From the NCBI GenBank assembly GCA_012845835.1, contig JABAKD010000009.1, forward strand, positions 17,185,318 through 17,249,317: DNA of 64,000 nt, given 5' to 3'. The DNA comes from Undaria pinnatifida. Lineage: Eukaryota; Sar; Phaeophyceae; Laminariales; Alariaceae. The translations under genes and the position numbers were made by a program. This document shows, piece after piece, positions 23,214 to 33,706 of this stretch (the stretch's first letter is position 1; every line of letters begins with the position of its first letter). The notes beneath the pieces were generated by a model, which worked only from the letters and a program-made list of their open reading frames with translations, was not told the DNA's origin and did no database searches.

Positions 23214-23520
23214 TAACACATAGCATGAATAGTAACGGGTATATTTTAAGAAACTATCACTCCGGGTGTGGGTGCTAATTGCAGAAGGTCAAAGTATATA
23301 ATGGGAACAGGACGCTAGATGGGGTACTAGCGATGTACGAAGAGATGGCTCCAGGGAGCTAAAACGACGGAACATGCTATTTATAGCAATAGGCGCCGAC
23401 GATCTACGGAGACATGCTCATCTGCCGAAGTGATAAAACATACCGGGTAGTGTCCATAGGACCGGGTGCCAGCAATCTACGGAGGTATGGCTCAGCCGAG
23501 CCAATGTGGTAAAACACGCC
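23188..23520 (+). repeat. Degenerate tandem copies of the permease gene's stop-codon region
   Basis: The last codons and stop at 23190-23222 (agatacggctc...aagtgataacaca) are echoed downstream at about 23330-23375, 23398-23435 and 23468-23515. Each echo keeps a 'gat/atctacggag...atg/acggctc' beginning and several keep the 'aagtgataaaaca' end. Spacing is irregular, roughly 65-150 bp. Only the first copy is in frame with the gene. Confidence 0.6.
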
Positions 23521-25532
23521 GGTGTAGACAATGGTACCTGGTACCAGGCATTGTTGACGAGGGTTTTGGGGGCTCATCGGTTAATGTTTGGTATGGCTTG
23601 GTACGACTTGGAATGACTTGATGTGGCTTGGTGGTTATTGGTGGCTTGGTGTGAGTGCAGCTGCAGCAGCGGTGTTAGCGGCGAAGGGTGGTAAGGACAA
23701 GCAGCGGAAGACGATAAAACTGAGCGTGCGTGCTTTTGTTCGTGCCTGGCACCTCGCTCTGTCGTGTTTCGACGATTATTTTTGTAGATCGATCTTTGTA
23801 GAAGAGCTTGCGGTCGTCTAGAGAGCGAACCTGCGCCCCCAGCCTGTTTTGTTTTTGTTTGCATGGCAGGGGGCTTCGCTTCCGTTTCCGTCTTGTTTGT
23901 TTTTGCAGTTGTGATCGTGAAACTTCGGGGGGCGGCGGTAGTGGTAGTGGTAGTGTGCTTGTTGGTTGTGTGTTGCTGGAAAGCAGGGCCCCATGCTACC
24001 TTGTGTTGAGATTGATCGCTGACAAGTGTGTGGCCGTGCGGTTTGTCTGCGCGCGGCTGATACTATCTATCGTGGCCGGAGAGAGAATTCGTTAACTTAT
24101 GTTGCCTTGCCCCATGTGCGCAGCAGCATCACCCGGTTTTTGGTCTCTGGAAAGTGTTGGCTTCGTTCCTGTCGTCGGGATTTTTTTCAGTTCCCTGTAG
24201 GCCATGGTGCCAGGAGAACGGTCACTTTGGGGAGCGTCAAGGCCTCTGTTGACCTCAATATGCTAGTTTTAGTGTAGGGGGGTCGGTGAAAATATTAGAC
24301 CGCGCTGTCATGTTTATAAAGCATTTGCCTGCAGATGCCCTGTGTGGCTTAGCTTTGTGCGTGACATCGATGGCACCACCTTAGAGCAGGTTGCTATGGA
24401 CAGCTATTTGTAGGCACGAGCCTGTGGGGGGAAACAGGTCAGACACGATACACTGCTGTTGTTGGGGTTTTCCCCCTTTTGGGGGGGGAGGGGGGGGGTT
24501 ATCTAACCCTAGCCCGATGGCCCTCAAAGCCCAAGCTACACAAAAAAACAGCATTATTGTGCCTGGCCTGTGCTGTTCTCCCGCAGTTTATTGTCTACAA
24601 ATTGTTCCTGTTGGTTGCTACGTCGTTGGGTAGAGACATACAGCAGTAGTGGTCCCGAGTTAGTGCGGTAGCCTATAGTGCGAGGTTCTAGTTTAGTGTG
24701 GTGTAATCACTTGTCACGACCTTGTCCTGTAGGGTACAGTGCGGTACCCTTTAGTGCGGGGCTCTAGTTTAGTGCGGTGAAAACACTTTTCACGACTTCG
24801 TCGTGTAGGATACCACACGTATCCCAGGATAGCTCGGGGCCCCACTTGCGGGTATTACCATCTGGCAAGGAACCAGATGGAAAAAAGAGTCTCCACAGAG
24901 TCGCCTGGTCTACGGTGGTAGCGCCGCGCAGTAAAAATAATAGTAACAGTTGGAGGGAAAAAAACGAGAAACGACAGACTCATACCTGGTGCAAAAGAGA
25001 CGAACATGTTTAGCTTTTACTTGTACAAAGGCGTAAAATAAAAACACACTCGTACGTATCATGGGAGACGAACATGAAATGTACGTAATGCATAAAGGGC
25101 TCTAGAGCTGTGCTCATGTGGTTTTTGTGAGACATTTGGTCTTGGACCGCGAGCGGCTGCGGGTGCTCGTTGGTTAGATTGGCGCCAAACGTGTAGCTAT
25201 TGTATTGTATCATTGTTCGTATTCCCATGGAGGGGGCAAGTTGAGGGAGCCGGGCCGAAAGGAAAATGGAGTCATGCCAAGGTAGGTTGGGAGGGGGTAG
25301 CCGGACCCATGCCACTGGGGTGACCTAGGCGATGGCATGGAGGTCACCTTTGGGCTCGTCAAGAATACCGTAAGGGGGCGCACTCATGTTTTTCGTGCAT
25401 GCATAGCCGTCGTGGTATGACCATAGCACCATAGTTATTAGTCCCTCGTACCCCCGTGATGCCGAGACGGAGCACGTCGGGTTTTGAACGACCTGGCAAA
25501 CATGGCGTGCATTTTTAGGACTCGCTGCTACC

Positions 25533-25645
25533 CTAACTTTTGGCAAAGTTAAGCCCTAACTTTTGGCAAAGTTAAGCCCTAACTTTTGGCAAAGTTAAGC
25601 CCTCACTTTTGGCAAAGTTAAGCCCTCACTTTTGGCAAAGTTAAG
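25533..25645 (+). repeat. 22-23-bp tandem repeat, five units
   Basis: Five near-identical units of 'cctaacttttggcaaagttaag', each containing the imperfect palindrome AACTTTTGGCAAAGTT. Units differ at one site (taac or cac). Confidence 0.95.
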
Positions 25646-26250
25646 CTATTCTTTGTCGCGTATTATGTTGATGTTCACAGTGTTTTTTTCGACTTCGCGG
25701 TATTTGCAATTGATAGCATGGAGGAGTTTGTTACACACTGCACCAACAAAGTGTGTGTATTGATTCGTTGTGCACGAGGTACTGAGCCACTCGCGAGAGT
25801 GATCTAGTCGAGGTAGGGGAAAAAATGGGGGTACCCCCCCCCAGATGGGAGTAGCCTCCCTAGCCGTGTAGCCTTGAACCGTACAATAGCCTTGCAGGGA
25901 GGGTAAGCGGAGCCGCGCCACGGGAGGGCGAGCAAATTTTTTGGGCCCAAATGTTTCGAGACTGACGGGGCCCATCAACTGAAAGACAAGCCAATATAAT
26001 CTCTGCACGCACCCTGTTTTGATTTGTGTTTCACACCTTTAGTCCGTTTCATGCCCAGGATATGGAATTGTCCATCGAGTTGCCCGTAAAAGCCAAGTAA
26101 GTGGTATAGCACTTGTTCATAAACACACCACACGCCGCCGCCACATATGCGCGAGTCACATGCAAAGACAGACCGCCGCAAATGACTGCACGTGACGATT
26201 ACCTGCTAGTCAACTAGTAATAGTCGACGACTCTCTATTTGCACTATTCG

Positions 26251-26520
26251 TACAAGGGTTCCGCTACGCGGGGCGGCCGACGCCGCCCGCTACGCTCGCG
26301 CAAGGAAGTATACAACATGTGAAGGTGACAGAAAGAAGAGGCCCATGATTTTGTGCAACTAGATATTTGAGAAGGCCAAGAGCTACTTGTGCAGAGCTGA
26401 TTGCCCTGTGCTGTGCTGCGTGCTTGCGGGTGATTTCACGTTTTGACCGGCAGTACGGCTGTAGTTCGCGAAGAAAAAACACGACGAGGACCGAGAGAGG
26501 AAAACGACGAAAACAAAAAA
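26251..26520 (+). repeat. Dispersed repeat family, copy 2 (ACAAGGG start)
   Basis: Begins TACAAGGGTTCCGCTACGCG at 26251 with a GC hairpin, and shares 'gacagaaagaagaggccca', 'agctgattgccctgtgctgtgc' and 'tcacgttttgaccggcagta' in order with 7861-8165. It has no coding potential of its own. Confidence 0.6.
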
Positions 26521-27060
26521 ACGAGTTGTAGAAAATGGCTCCATGACATGATGGGTCTCGAAGAACATGAAAATGGCAAAGAAGGCAAGGAACGCTAAGA
26601 AAGCCGCCGGGAACGTTCTCCGAGAGGAGGGTTTAGGCAAGCGTGTTCCGGGTGGGAGCGCTAAGAGCGAAGCACGACCTTCTAATCAGATCAGTTGATA
26701 TCCAAGATGAATTACTTGCCGAGGCATTTGTAAGTATGTCTATAGTCAACGAAACCACAGCCCCAATATATAGCCTTTTTAGGCGTCTGCACAGATCCGT
26801 CCCCTAAAAAGATAGAGGTAATCGCGCCAAGAGAAAACACAACAAAAATAGTAACAAACAGCATGCCACGTACACAACAGTAGTGCTCCCACGGCAGCAC
26901 CAAAAACAGCGCATACGGCAGTAGTCTCGCCACGGCAGCACCGTTCTTTCAGCAACCGAGTAAAAATGACACTACACACGCGCGGAAGCGTGGTGAGGTT
27001 AAGCTTCACTTTTTTTACCAAACAACCGGAAGATAACTGGAAAAGAAAAAAGAGCAGTAA

Positions 27061-30000
27061 TCACGAATCTGGCGCGAGCCTGAGAAACGCCCCCGAAGGC
27101 GTGTCTAACTCCCGAATCATGCCCAATCCAAGCAGGTCCCTGAGGTGGAAGCTGACGGGTAGTCCTGTCGCCTTGGCCGGGTTCTTAGCCTCCAGCGCTG
27201 AGCGCCGCATCTCCTTGTACCGGGTGCGCTTGAGCGCACCTACCACGGCGTTTCGCCCGCGGCTGATCGACGCGATGACCTTGCCAAGCTGCAAACAAAG
27301 CATCGCAAAGCATTAGGGCTGGGGGTTACGAGTGCGCTAAAGACTGAACTCTCAGATATTCCAAGCTTAATGTTTAGTGCTGAAGATCTCGCAGAAGGCT
27401 ATTTACACCCTGTACTAAAACGCCTGCTGGAGGGCTGGGGATACCTTTTTTTGGCGAAAATGTTTTTTTTTTTTCTGAATGACGGGGCTCCTTAACCCAG
27501 AATCGTCGGAGATTTTGAGGCCATGCTTGTTTCGATATTTTTTGGGGTATCTAGGCCACGGGTTTCTTCATCGGTTTGCATTTTCAGTTTAGTACAAATA
27601 ATTTTTTTGGGGTCCTCAAGCGAGGAAAGGTGCCTGAGAAAAACAAAGGGCGCACCTCTACCGCACTATTACAGTAGTAGAATGCGTCTTTGGGAAGATA
27701 TACGCCACAACCACTGCCTAACAATCGGCGCTGACTGTGATTCAGAGGTAACGTTGAACATCTAATTACGGTGTATCAATAATACTTTCCATCCAGACAC
27801 GCATCCATCCATCCACTCACCCATGAAAAAAGGCATACACACAAAAATCCCGCATAAACGCCTGCCCACCTGCGGCATGGAAAACCAGTAGGCCTCTTCG
27901 CGGGCAACGTCTCGTCTTGGCAGCAAAAACCCGGCGCGGATTAGTTTGCTGCAAGCACGGGGAGGGGAGGAGAGGGGAGGGGAAACGAGGAGGGAGAGGG
28001 GAGGGGGAGGGAGGGGAGGGAGGGGAGGAAGGGGGCTGTTCACCGTGCATACGCATACAAGCGTAACGAGGGAAATAGACAATGATCGCGGTCAGTATGA
28101 TCTACAATCGCCTGTGGAGTAGTAGGCGAATCTCGTCCCCTACTAAAGTCAAGGATGCGAGTTCGAATATTGAATATTCCCGAGTGCCTTTTCGTGCTCG
28201 TAGGGGCTTTTCTTGCGTGAAAAATATCACTATCATCATCGCGGAAAGCGCGAGAGCGCGGCAAATTTCGATGAAAATCGACGAGCATAAAAAGTTGAAA
28301 AGTGGGAATGCCGAACCCTATGCGCGATAAAAATAAAGGCACGTGCCGATGGGGAGAATGGAAGGCACCTGCGACTACGGCTGTCCAGAAGGTCGCTGAG
28401 CGTTAAACCTCTTACGAGTTGAGCTGGAAAGTGAAACGTGATATATAAAGGGGAAAAATTAACCCCTTCGGGAACGTGTAAAAAAAAGTGACGGTTACAG
28501 CATCGGCAACCCAAAACAACCCGGGCTGGTGGCGTAGGGGATGTGCCCGAAGCGCAACGGAATGAGACGCATGGCACGCCGCGTTATGACCATGCCGTCT
28601 AAACTTTCGCGGGGCACGCGCCACACCGCCACACCTGATAAGGGAAAGCACTTCCTCCCTCTTCCGCTTCAAGATCCACAAATCCGGCTCCTCGTTCTCG
28701 TCGTCCTCATCCTCTTGCATCCCCTCTGCTCTACTATTAGGCTTCCGCTTTTTCCGATGCTTCGCTCCGCGCCCTCCGCCCCCCGCCACAAAGAAACCTC
28801 TCGCGGAACCGTCTCCTCCCTTAGCCGCCACCGCTGCCGCCTCCGCCGCTGCTACTACCGCCGCCGTTCCCGTGTCTCCCCCCACAACATGGTTATCGCG
28901 GTCACGCAGGACCTCTTGCATGGCGTTCGAAACCTGCGCCTGAGAAACGTACGCCCTTGCATTCGACTTTACGAGGCGCTCGAGCACGTCCCTCTCTAGA
29001 GAGGCTTGCCCCGTCCGCTTAGCGGGGGTGCCATCCGCTGGCCCTTGTCGCCCGCTGTTGCCATCAACACTACCACCACCATGCCCACCACCCTCGCCGT
29101 CCGCCGCCTGCGTGGTCCCGAGCAAGTTTCGTATCTGGCGAGAGGCGTTCCAGGAGTTTAAGCGGGTGGGTATATGAAAAGCAGTATATTCTATATTTAT
29201 AATGAGCGCAAGAGGCAGGCATCTTTACTCGTGCGAACAGCAAGTGGGAGGCTCTCAGAGCAGAGTGGGGTCGACTAGAAGGTACCAGGCAGAACAATCG
29301 ACCGTCGGCTTGGAGCACCCCACGAACTGCGAGATATACTGCGCTTCTCCGGAGTAGAATGCCCTCAAACTGAACGCCATCTCCGCAAACGAGCACCAGC
29401 TAAGACTGATGGCCGGACGGACTGCGTGCGGCACGATCCATCAGGTTTCAGGCGCACTGCCGTCGCCGCTGCGCACCGCTATTGCAGCTAATGCTACAGG
29501 TGGTGCTGATGGTGCTGCTAATGGTACTGCTGGTTCCGCTTCCTGGTGCTGCTATCACTGCTACTACTTCAATCATTGTCACTATATCTGCCATTGCTAC
29601 TGCAGCAATAGTGCATGCTACCGCTGCCGCTGCTGCTACTGCTGCTGCTGCTGTGTCGACCGCCGCGCAATTTGGGCGCAGAATCGCAGGCTGACGATGT
29701 AAACAAATGTAACCGCCCGAGGCGCTCCGACAAAAAGAGTGCAAATAGGCTATCATGCGTATGGTGCATGATAGTATCACAGCAATCGCTAGCTCACCAC
29801 TCGAAAGTAGTGGTCGGTGCTGAGCACACCCCAGTCTTCCCGCCCTGTGCCCAGACGAAAAGTTCGAATAACGTTCTCCTTGCGCATGGACGTTAGCTCA
29901 AGATCCACGGCGGTCCTGTTCTCCAGCACAGTGTAGCTGTTCAGGCGACGTTCACAAGTGGAGGCAGGCAAGATAGCGAGATAGCAACATCGGGGTTGGA

Positions 30001-31043
30001 ATGCTACTGCTGTCATTACTCGTACCTTGGTATTATTTTTGTTTTGGTCTCTTGGGATGTTTGTATCTCGGGGGTGTCGATTTTATTTCTTGGCGTGCCA
30101 CGTCTCAAAAACGCGTTCAGGTGTGTGACGCTACAAGTCGGTGGTGATGGCGTTTATATGTGTATCTCAACACGGCCCTGCAGTGTGGAGCTTTGACAAG
30201 ACCAAGTTACGGTGAGGTGGAGGCAGTACACGTACTGGTGGATGGACCCTGCGTACGAGGCAAGGCGGACTAACCCTAACCCTAACCCATGAACTCAAAC
30301 CCAATCAATCATCACTGCGTGACCAATGAAACGTCAACATTTGGGTGTCCGCAAAACTTACCTCGTACGAAGTACTGGGGTAAGTTTTATTGGTGAGGTT
30401 GCTCGTGCAACACAACGGTTGACACACGGAGCGTAAGAACGTTGAAACACACCGACCGCAGCAAACGTATTTTCGAAGCTTTTTCGCACCGTAAGTACTA
30501 CCAGGTATCAGCTATCGTAGAGCTTCGTACCTGCATCTCCCAACAACAGGGCAAGCGTCTCGCCACTACTCACATCTGATGCTGGAGGACTATGCCCGTG
30601 CGCTCCCCGCCGCCCCCAAGCCGAGCACTGCTACTGCCGTCCGCGCCCTCGATGCTGCAGCTGCTGCTGCTGGCGGAGTTCTTTCTCGGCGGGTGCGATC
30701 TTATTGCACCGTAAAACTCTTTCTGCAAGGACAGCACGGTGGCCATGGTGTCGTTTGGCAAGTCGACTGCGTCGAATTCATCGTCACCTACCCCGTATGG
30801 GTCGTAGTCATCACTGTCCTTGTTGCCAGTGCTGCCGCTGCCTCTGCCGCCGTTGCCGTCGGGGTTATTGGCACGACGTCGAGCTGGACGTTCTGGTACG
30901 GAAAATTGCGGGAAAGACAAGCGATTTTGATCCATTGCTGTTGCTGTGGAGCTCGTTTCCAGAGAGGGTGTTGCTCGATCCTGGTCGGAATTGAGGCGTC
31001 TCTTACGACCACGGCTATCCCCGCCGTTTCCCGGAGCACTCAT
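27061..31043 (-). CDS. STK19: STK19 homologue (tandem winged-helix nuclear protein)
   Basis: Four exons, minus strand: 31043-30574, 29936-29798, 29134-28499, 27288-27061 (TGA at 27063-27061). All joins keep phase and give about 490 residues, longer than the human protein. STK19 was once called a kinase but is now known as a winged-helix DNA-binding factor of transcription-coupled repair that bridges stalled RNA polymerase II and TFIIH; no kinase motif is seen here. Family matches: GIVLQHQI then YTVLENRTAVDLEL and FRLGTGREDWGVLSTDHYFRV across exons 1-2 (first winged helix), and RGRNAVVGALKRTRYKEM...LPVSFHLRDLLGLGMI...DTPSGAFLRL in the last exon (third winged helix). Exon 1 has a basic RGRKRRLNSD stretch, a likely nuclear signal. 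Exon 3 carries Ala/Gly-rich, KHRKKRK and acidic insertions within the middle domain. The ATG at 31043 is the first in frame after an upstream stop. It faces away from the neighbouring plus-strand gene. Confidence 0.85.
28100..28440 (+). repeat. SINE-like element in STK19 intron 3
   Basis: Shares 'gacgagcataaaaagttgaaaa', 'ccgaaccctatg' and 'gcgataaaaataaaggc' with the inverse of 10145-10440, and 'cagaaggtcgctgagcg ... gagttgagctgg' with 34805-34865 and the inverse of 51610-51690. A B-box-like GAGTTCGAATATT lies near its start (about 28160). The last intron of STK19 thus hosts a family member antisense to the gene. Confidence 0.55.
30271..30290. repeat. Interstitial telomere-type repeat (CCCTAA)3
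   Basis: Three CCCTAA units inside STK19 intron 1. A shorter TTAGGG doublet occurs at about 54336-54347 in an ISWI intron. Confidence 0.7.
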
Positions 31044-31301
31044 GGGCGCGCCGTTTTTGTGTTCGGCGCTTGGCACTTAATCAGCAGTGCTCTGTGTGGG
31101 TCATTCGCTGACTGTATCATCCCCTACTGCAGAAAGCCTTACGAAATGATTGAAACCTTCGAGGAGGCGTTGAGGTTTGGGGTGAGCGAAAGACGAAAGA
31201 CGAAAGACGCACAGCTAGCAGCAGGGCAGGCACATAAACAGGGTCCGACCTTTACAAGTGCTCAACATAACCTTGCTCATTGCAAATTTGTGAAGCTGGT
31301 C
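31044..31301. promoter_or_regulatory. Probable shared promoter of divergent STK19 and 229-residue gene
   Basis: The proposed start codons at 31043 (minus) and 31302 (plus) are separated by 258 bp, so both core promoters and 5' leaders must lie here unless there are upstream non-coding exons. I see no TATA box or other defined element. The plus frame remains open through this stretch up to an ATG at 31146, so part could be coding if that start is used. Confidence 0.4.
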
Positions 31302-33706
31302 ATGCCGAAAGGAGGGAGGCTGGTCTTCAAGGGGGGAGAGGTTGCCGTCTCCTCCAGAGGCAAAAAAAAGGACAAGATCAAGCGCAAGCGAGAGAGGGCT
31401 CTCGCCAAGGCCGAGGCAGAGGGGGGAGTACCCTCGACAAGCGACGGGGCAGCAGCAGGTGGAGCTGCTGGTGATGCCGGGGGCGGCGGGAATCACGATG
31501 CATTTGGGGAGGAAGAGATGAGACCTATTTCGGGAGCGGGGCGCATCACCTCCTCGGGCACAGCGGTGCAGGGCCACGAGGCGAAGTTTATGGACGAACT
31601 GCACGCCGGCGACGCTATCCTTATCACGCACCCGACGACGTGAGTGGGGATTTAGGAGTGAGAGAGCTGGTGCTCCCTGTGCATGGTACCGGTAGCACAC
31701 GTACCTTACCTTTGCGTTGATCCTCCTCGCTCTATGCGATTGATTCTGCGGTGTTTCGCCTGCTGTGTGTCATTCGGGTATATCACGCCGCTTGTTTGTA
31801 TTCTCAAGGGTTGAGTTTGCCATTCTGCCACCGAACGAAACCTACGTGCAGTCGTGCAAGAGCCAGCCGTAAACGGCTCTGCGAATGTCACTATTCGGTT
31901 TCAGGCCCTGCTACGTGCCCCCTCGTCATCTTGATCCCACCCGGACCTGATCCCGATCTGAGCCCTCCAAGCTGACCCTGGGCATATTGCCAGCCGTCGG
32001 CCCGGCGAACGAAAGTGAAATGCAGGATGGCCCTGCAAATAGCACTCAGCAGGTTTAGGCCACGCGCCCGCGTGGCACTCTGATCCCACCCGGACCTGAT
32101 CTCAGATCTGAGCTCTCTTGAACTGACCGTGGGTATATAATTGGCATCCGGCAGGGCCCACCCTCCACCAACACACCAACACACCCTGATCCCACCCAGT
32201 TATGATCCACCGAAATTGGGGGTTTGCACCAAGACGGCCACGAACAAAAAGCCGAGTACAGTTGATTAAACCCCTGTGGGACTTCAGAGAAAAATCGTTA
32301 CAACGATTACGACAACAACCTCACGAAGCAGCAGCTGCTGGGGTATCGTAGCGGATGCGTCCGAACTGCTATGCAGGGAGCTGCGCGACACGCATGCAAC
32401 ATGGTGATACTTGTACTGCTGCTACGCTCTTGCTAAACTCTTTGATAGGATTACAGCCGTCGTTTTTTCGGCCGCCGTGCATGGGCCCCGACGAGATTAA
32501 ACCAGCATACATCTGATGACGGACCTGCAGAGTAGAGTATCGGCGATGGATATATCGGTAACGTTGGCAACATAAAACGTCAAGTTGCTGTTTCTTGCGT
32601 TTTTTGCCACAAGAGCGCAGGATTCCCGGACGCGCCTACTCGTACCTTTTAGTCGTTTCCTGCATTGTGCTTTTATTCAATGTTTCCCCTCAATATGTCG
32701 GTTTTATGGATTCCATTTATACCACGTTGCGCATTATATTATGTAGAACGTTGCCGTCTTTCGGCCGGATTTTCTATTTTTTAATGGCGTACCTGTGTCC
32801 GTCTGCACTCGCTGTCCCGTGCATCGAAAAAGGCTGCGCGAAGAAACGCGCATTGTAAAGATGGTTCTCAGTAACATGTCCATTGGCATCAGCAGCCCCT
32901 TCAGCTCCGATCTCATTTCGACCACAAAGTTTCGTTTCATCAAGGCCCCGAGACTGGAGATGAGCGCAGCGAGCAAGGCGGAGGATTCCAAGCGACGTAA
33001 AACACAGGTTCGCAGCAAGCTCGGCGGGAGGGGGGGTGGTAGCGGGGGGACGGGGACGGGGTGGATCTTTTTTGAGGGGGGGGTGACAAGCTGAATCATA
33101 TTAGGGGGTGGGGTGGCATGCTGAATCATGTGGGGTGAGGCGGCGGCAAACTGAATCATTTGGGGTGGGGCGGCGGGAGTGAGAATCTGAAACGTTCGGG
33201 GCGAACCATTGCGACGATTGCGGGCGGCGTGGCGTCTCTCCTTTCGTTTGAGTCTGTCGATGTTTTTATTTACCCGGGAATCTTGAAGTATGTCAATGAC
33301 CTGCGGCTTGCTAGTGTGCTGCCCTGAAATTTGACGAATCGGAGTTGTCTATGTGCTGGAAGACAGCAAGGTGGTCAGACTAGACTGGGTTGGAAACGCT
33401 TGTGGGAGTGGGGAGGAGGGGAGGTTCATACGGTAGCTCACAGCAGTTGTTTTTGTATGTCGATTCTGTTGAAACACCCTTTGCCTTTCAACTCCCCACC
33501 CCCCTGCCTGCACTGAACGCATTCAACAGGAGGAAGATAGCGCGTTCGGAACGTACGCCGGCGCAGGCGGCAAACGTCTGGTCTACCGAGAGCGAACTCC
33601 GGCGGGAAACTACCGCATCATCGAGCGGACTGTGGACGAAGCCATGTCTCGGGAACAGATGCTGGACATGCGAGCGACGAAAAAGGCCGACAGACATTGT
33701 AACTAG
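31302..33706 (+). CDS. Uncharacterised basic/β-rich protein, 229 residues, three exons
   Basis: Exons 31302-31639, 32833-33007, 33530-33706 (TAG) join in phase with GT-AG sites to 229 residues. I do not recognise a named family. The N-terminus is Lys/Arg-rich (FKGGE, then GKKKDKIKRKRERA, residues 9-33), like small nuclear or nucleolar proteins such as FRG1. A Gly/Ala linker follows. Residues about 78-150 form a compact segment, GRITSSGTAVQGHEAKF..EL..GDAILITHPTTLREETRIV, then SIGISSPFSSDLISTTKF, looking like β-strands with turns. The end is EQMLDMRATKKADRHCN. The high codon regularity across three exons argues for a real gene. I chose ATG 31302 because the frame upstream lacks compositional support, but ATG 31146 (52 codons earlier) is an alternative. 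Intron 1 contains a ~55-bp repeat ('tgatcccacccggacctgatc', about 31930 and 32080). Confidence 0.75.

Larger units (their letters stand above)
23522..27060. other. Intergenic, between convergent permease and STK19 genes
   Basis: No gene supported. Contents: a TACCTGGTA site at 23534; G-rich runs at about 24470-24500; a tandem 'agtgcggta.cc.(t)atagtgcg' block at 24650-24800 resembling transposon ends (compare 46270-46310); five 22-23-bp units at 25533-25645; and a dispersed repeat at 26251-26520. The open frames are short and unsupported. Confidence 0.5.

Noticed and set aside
28541-28999. Plus-strand 152-codon frame
   Set aside because: It is antisense to STK19 exon 3 and has Arg/Pro-rich composition expected from the opposite strand.
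30579-31301. Long plus-strand frame upstream of the 229-residue gene
   Set aside because: It is mostly the antisense of STK19 exon 1. Only the part from 31302, or possibly 31146, is taken as coding.
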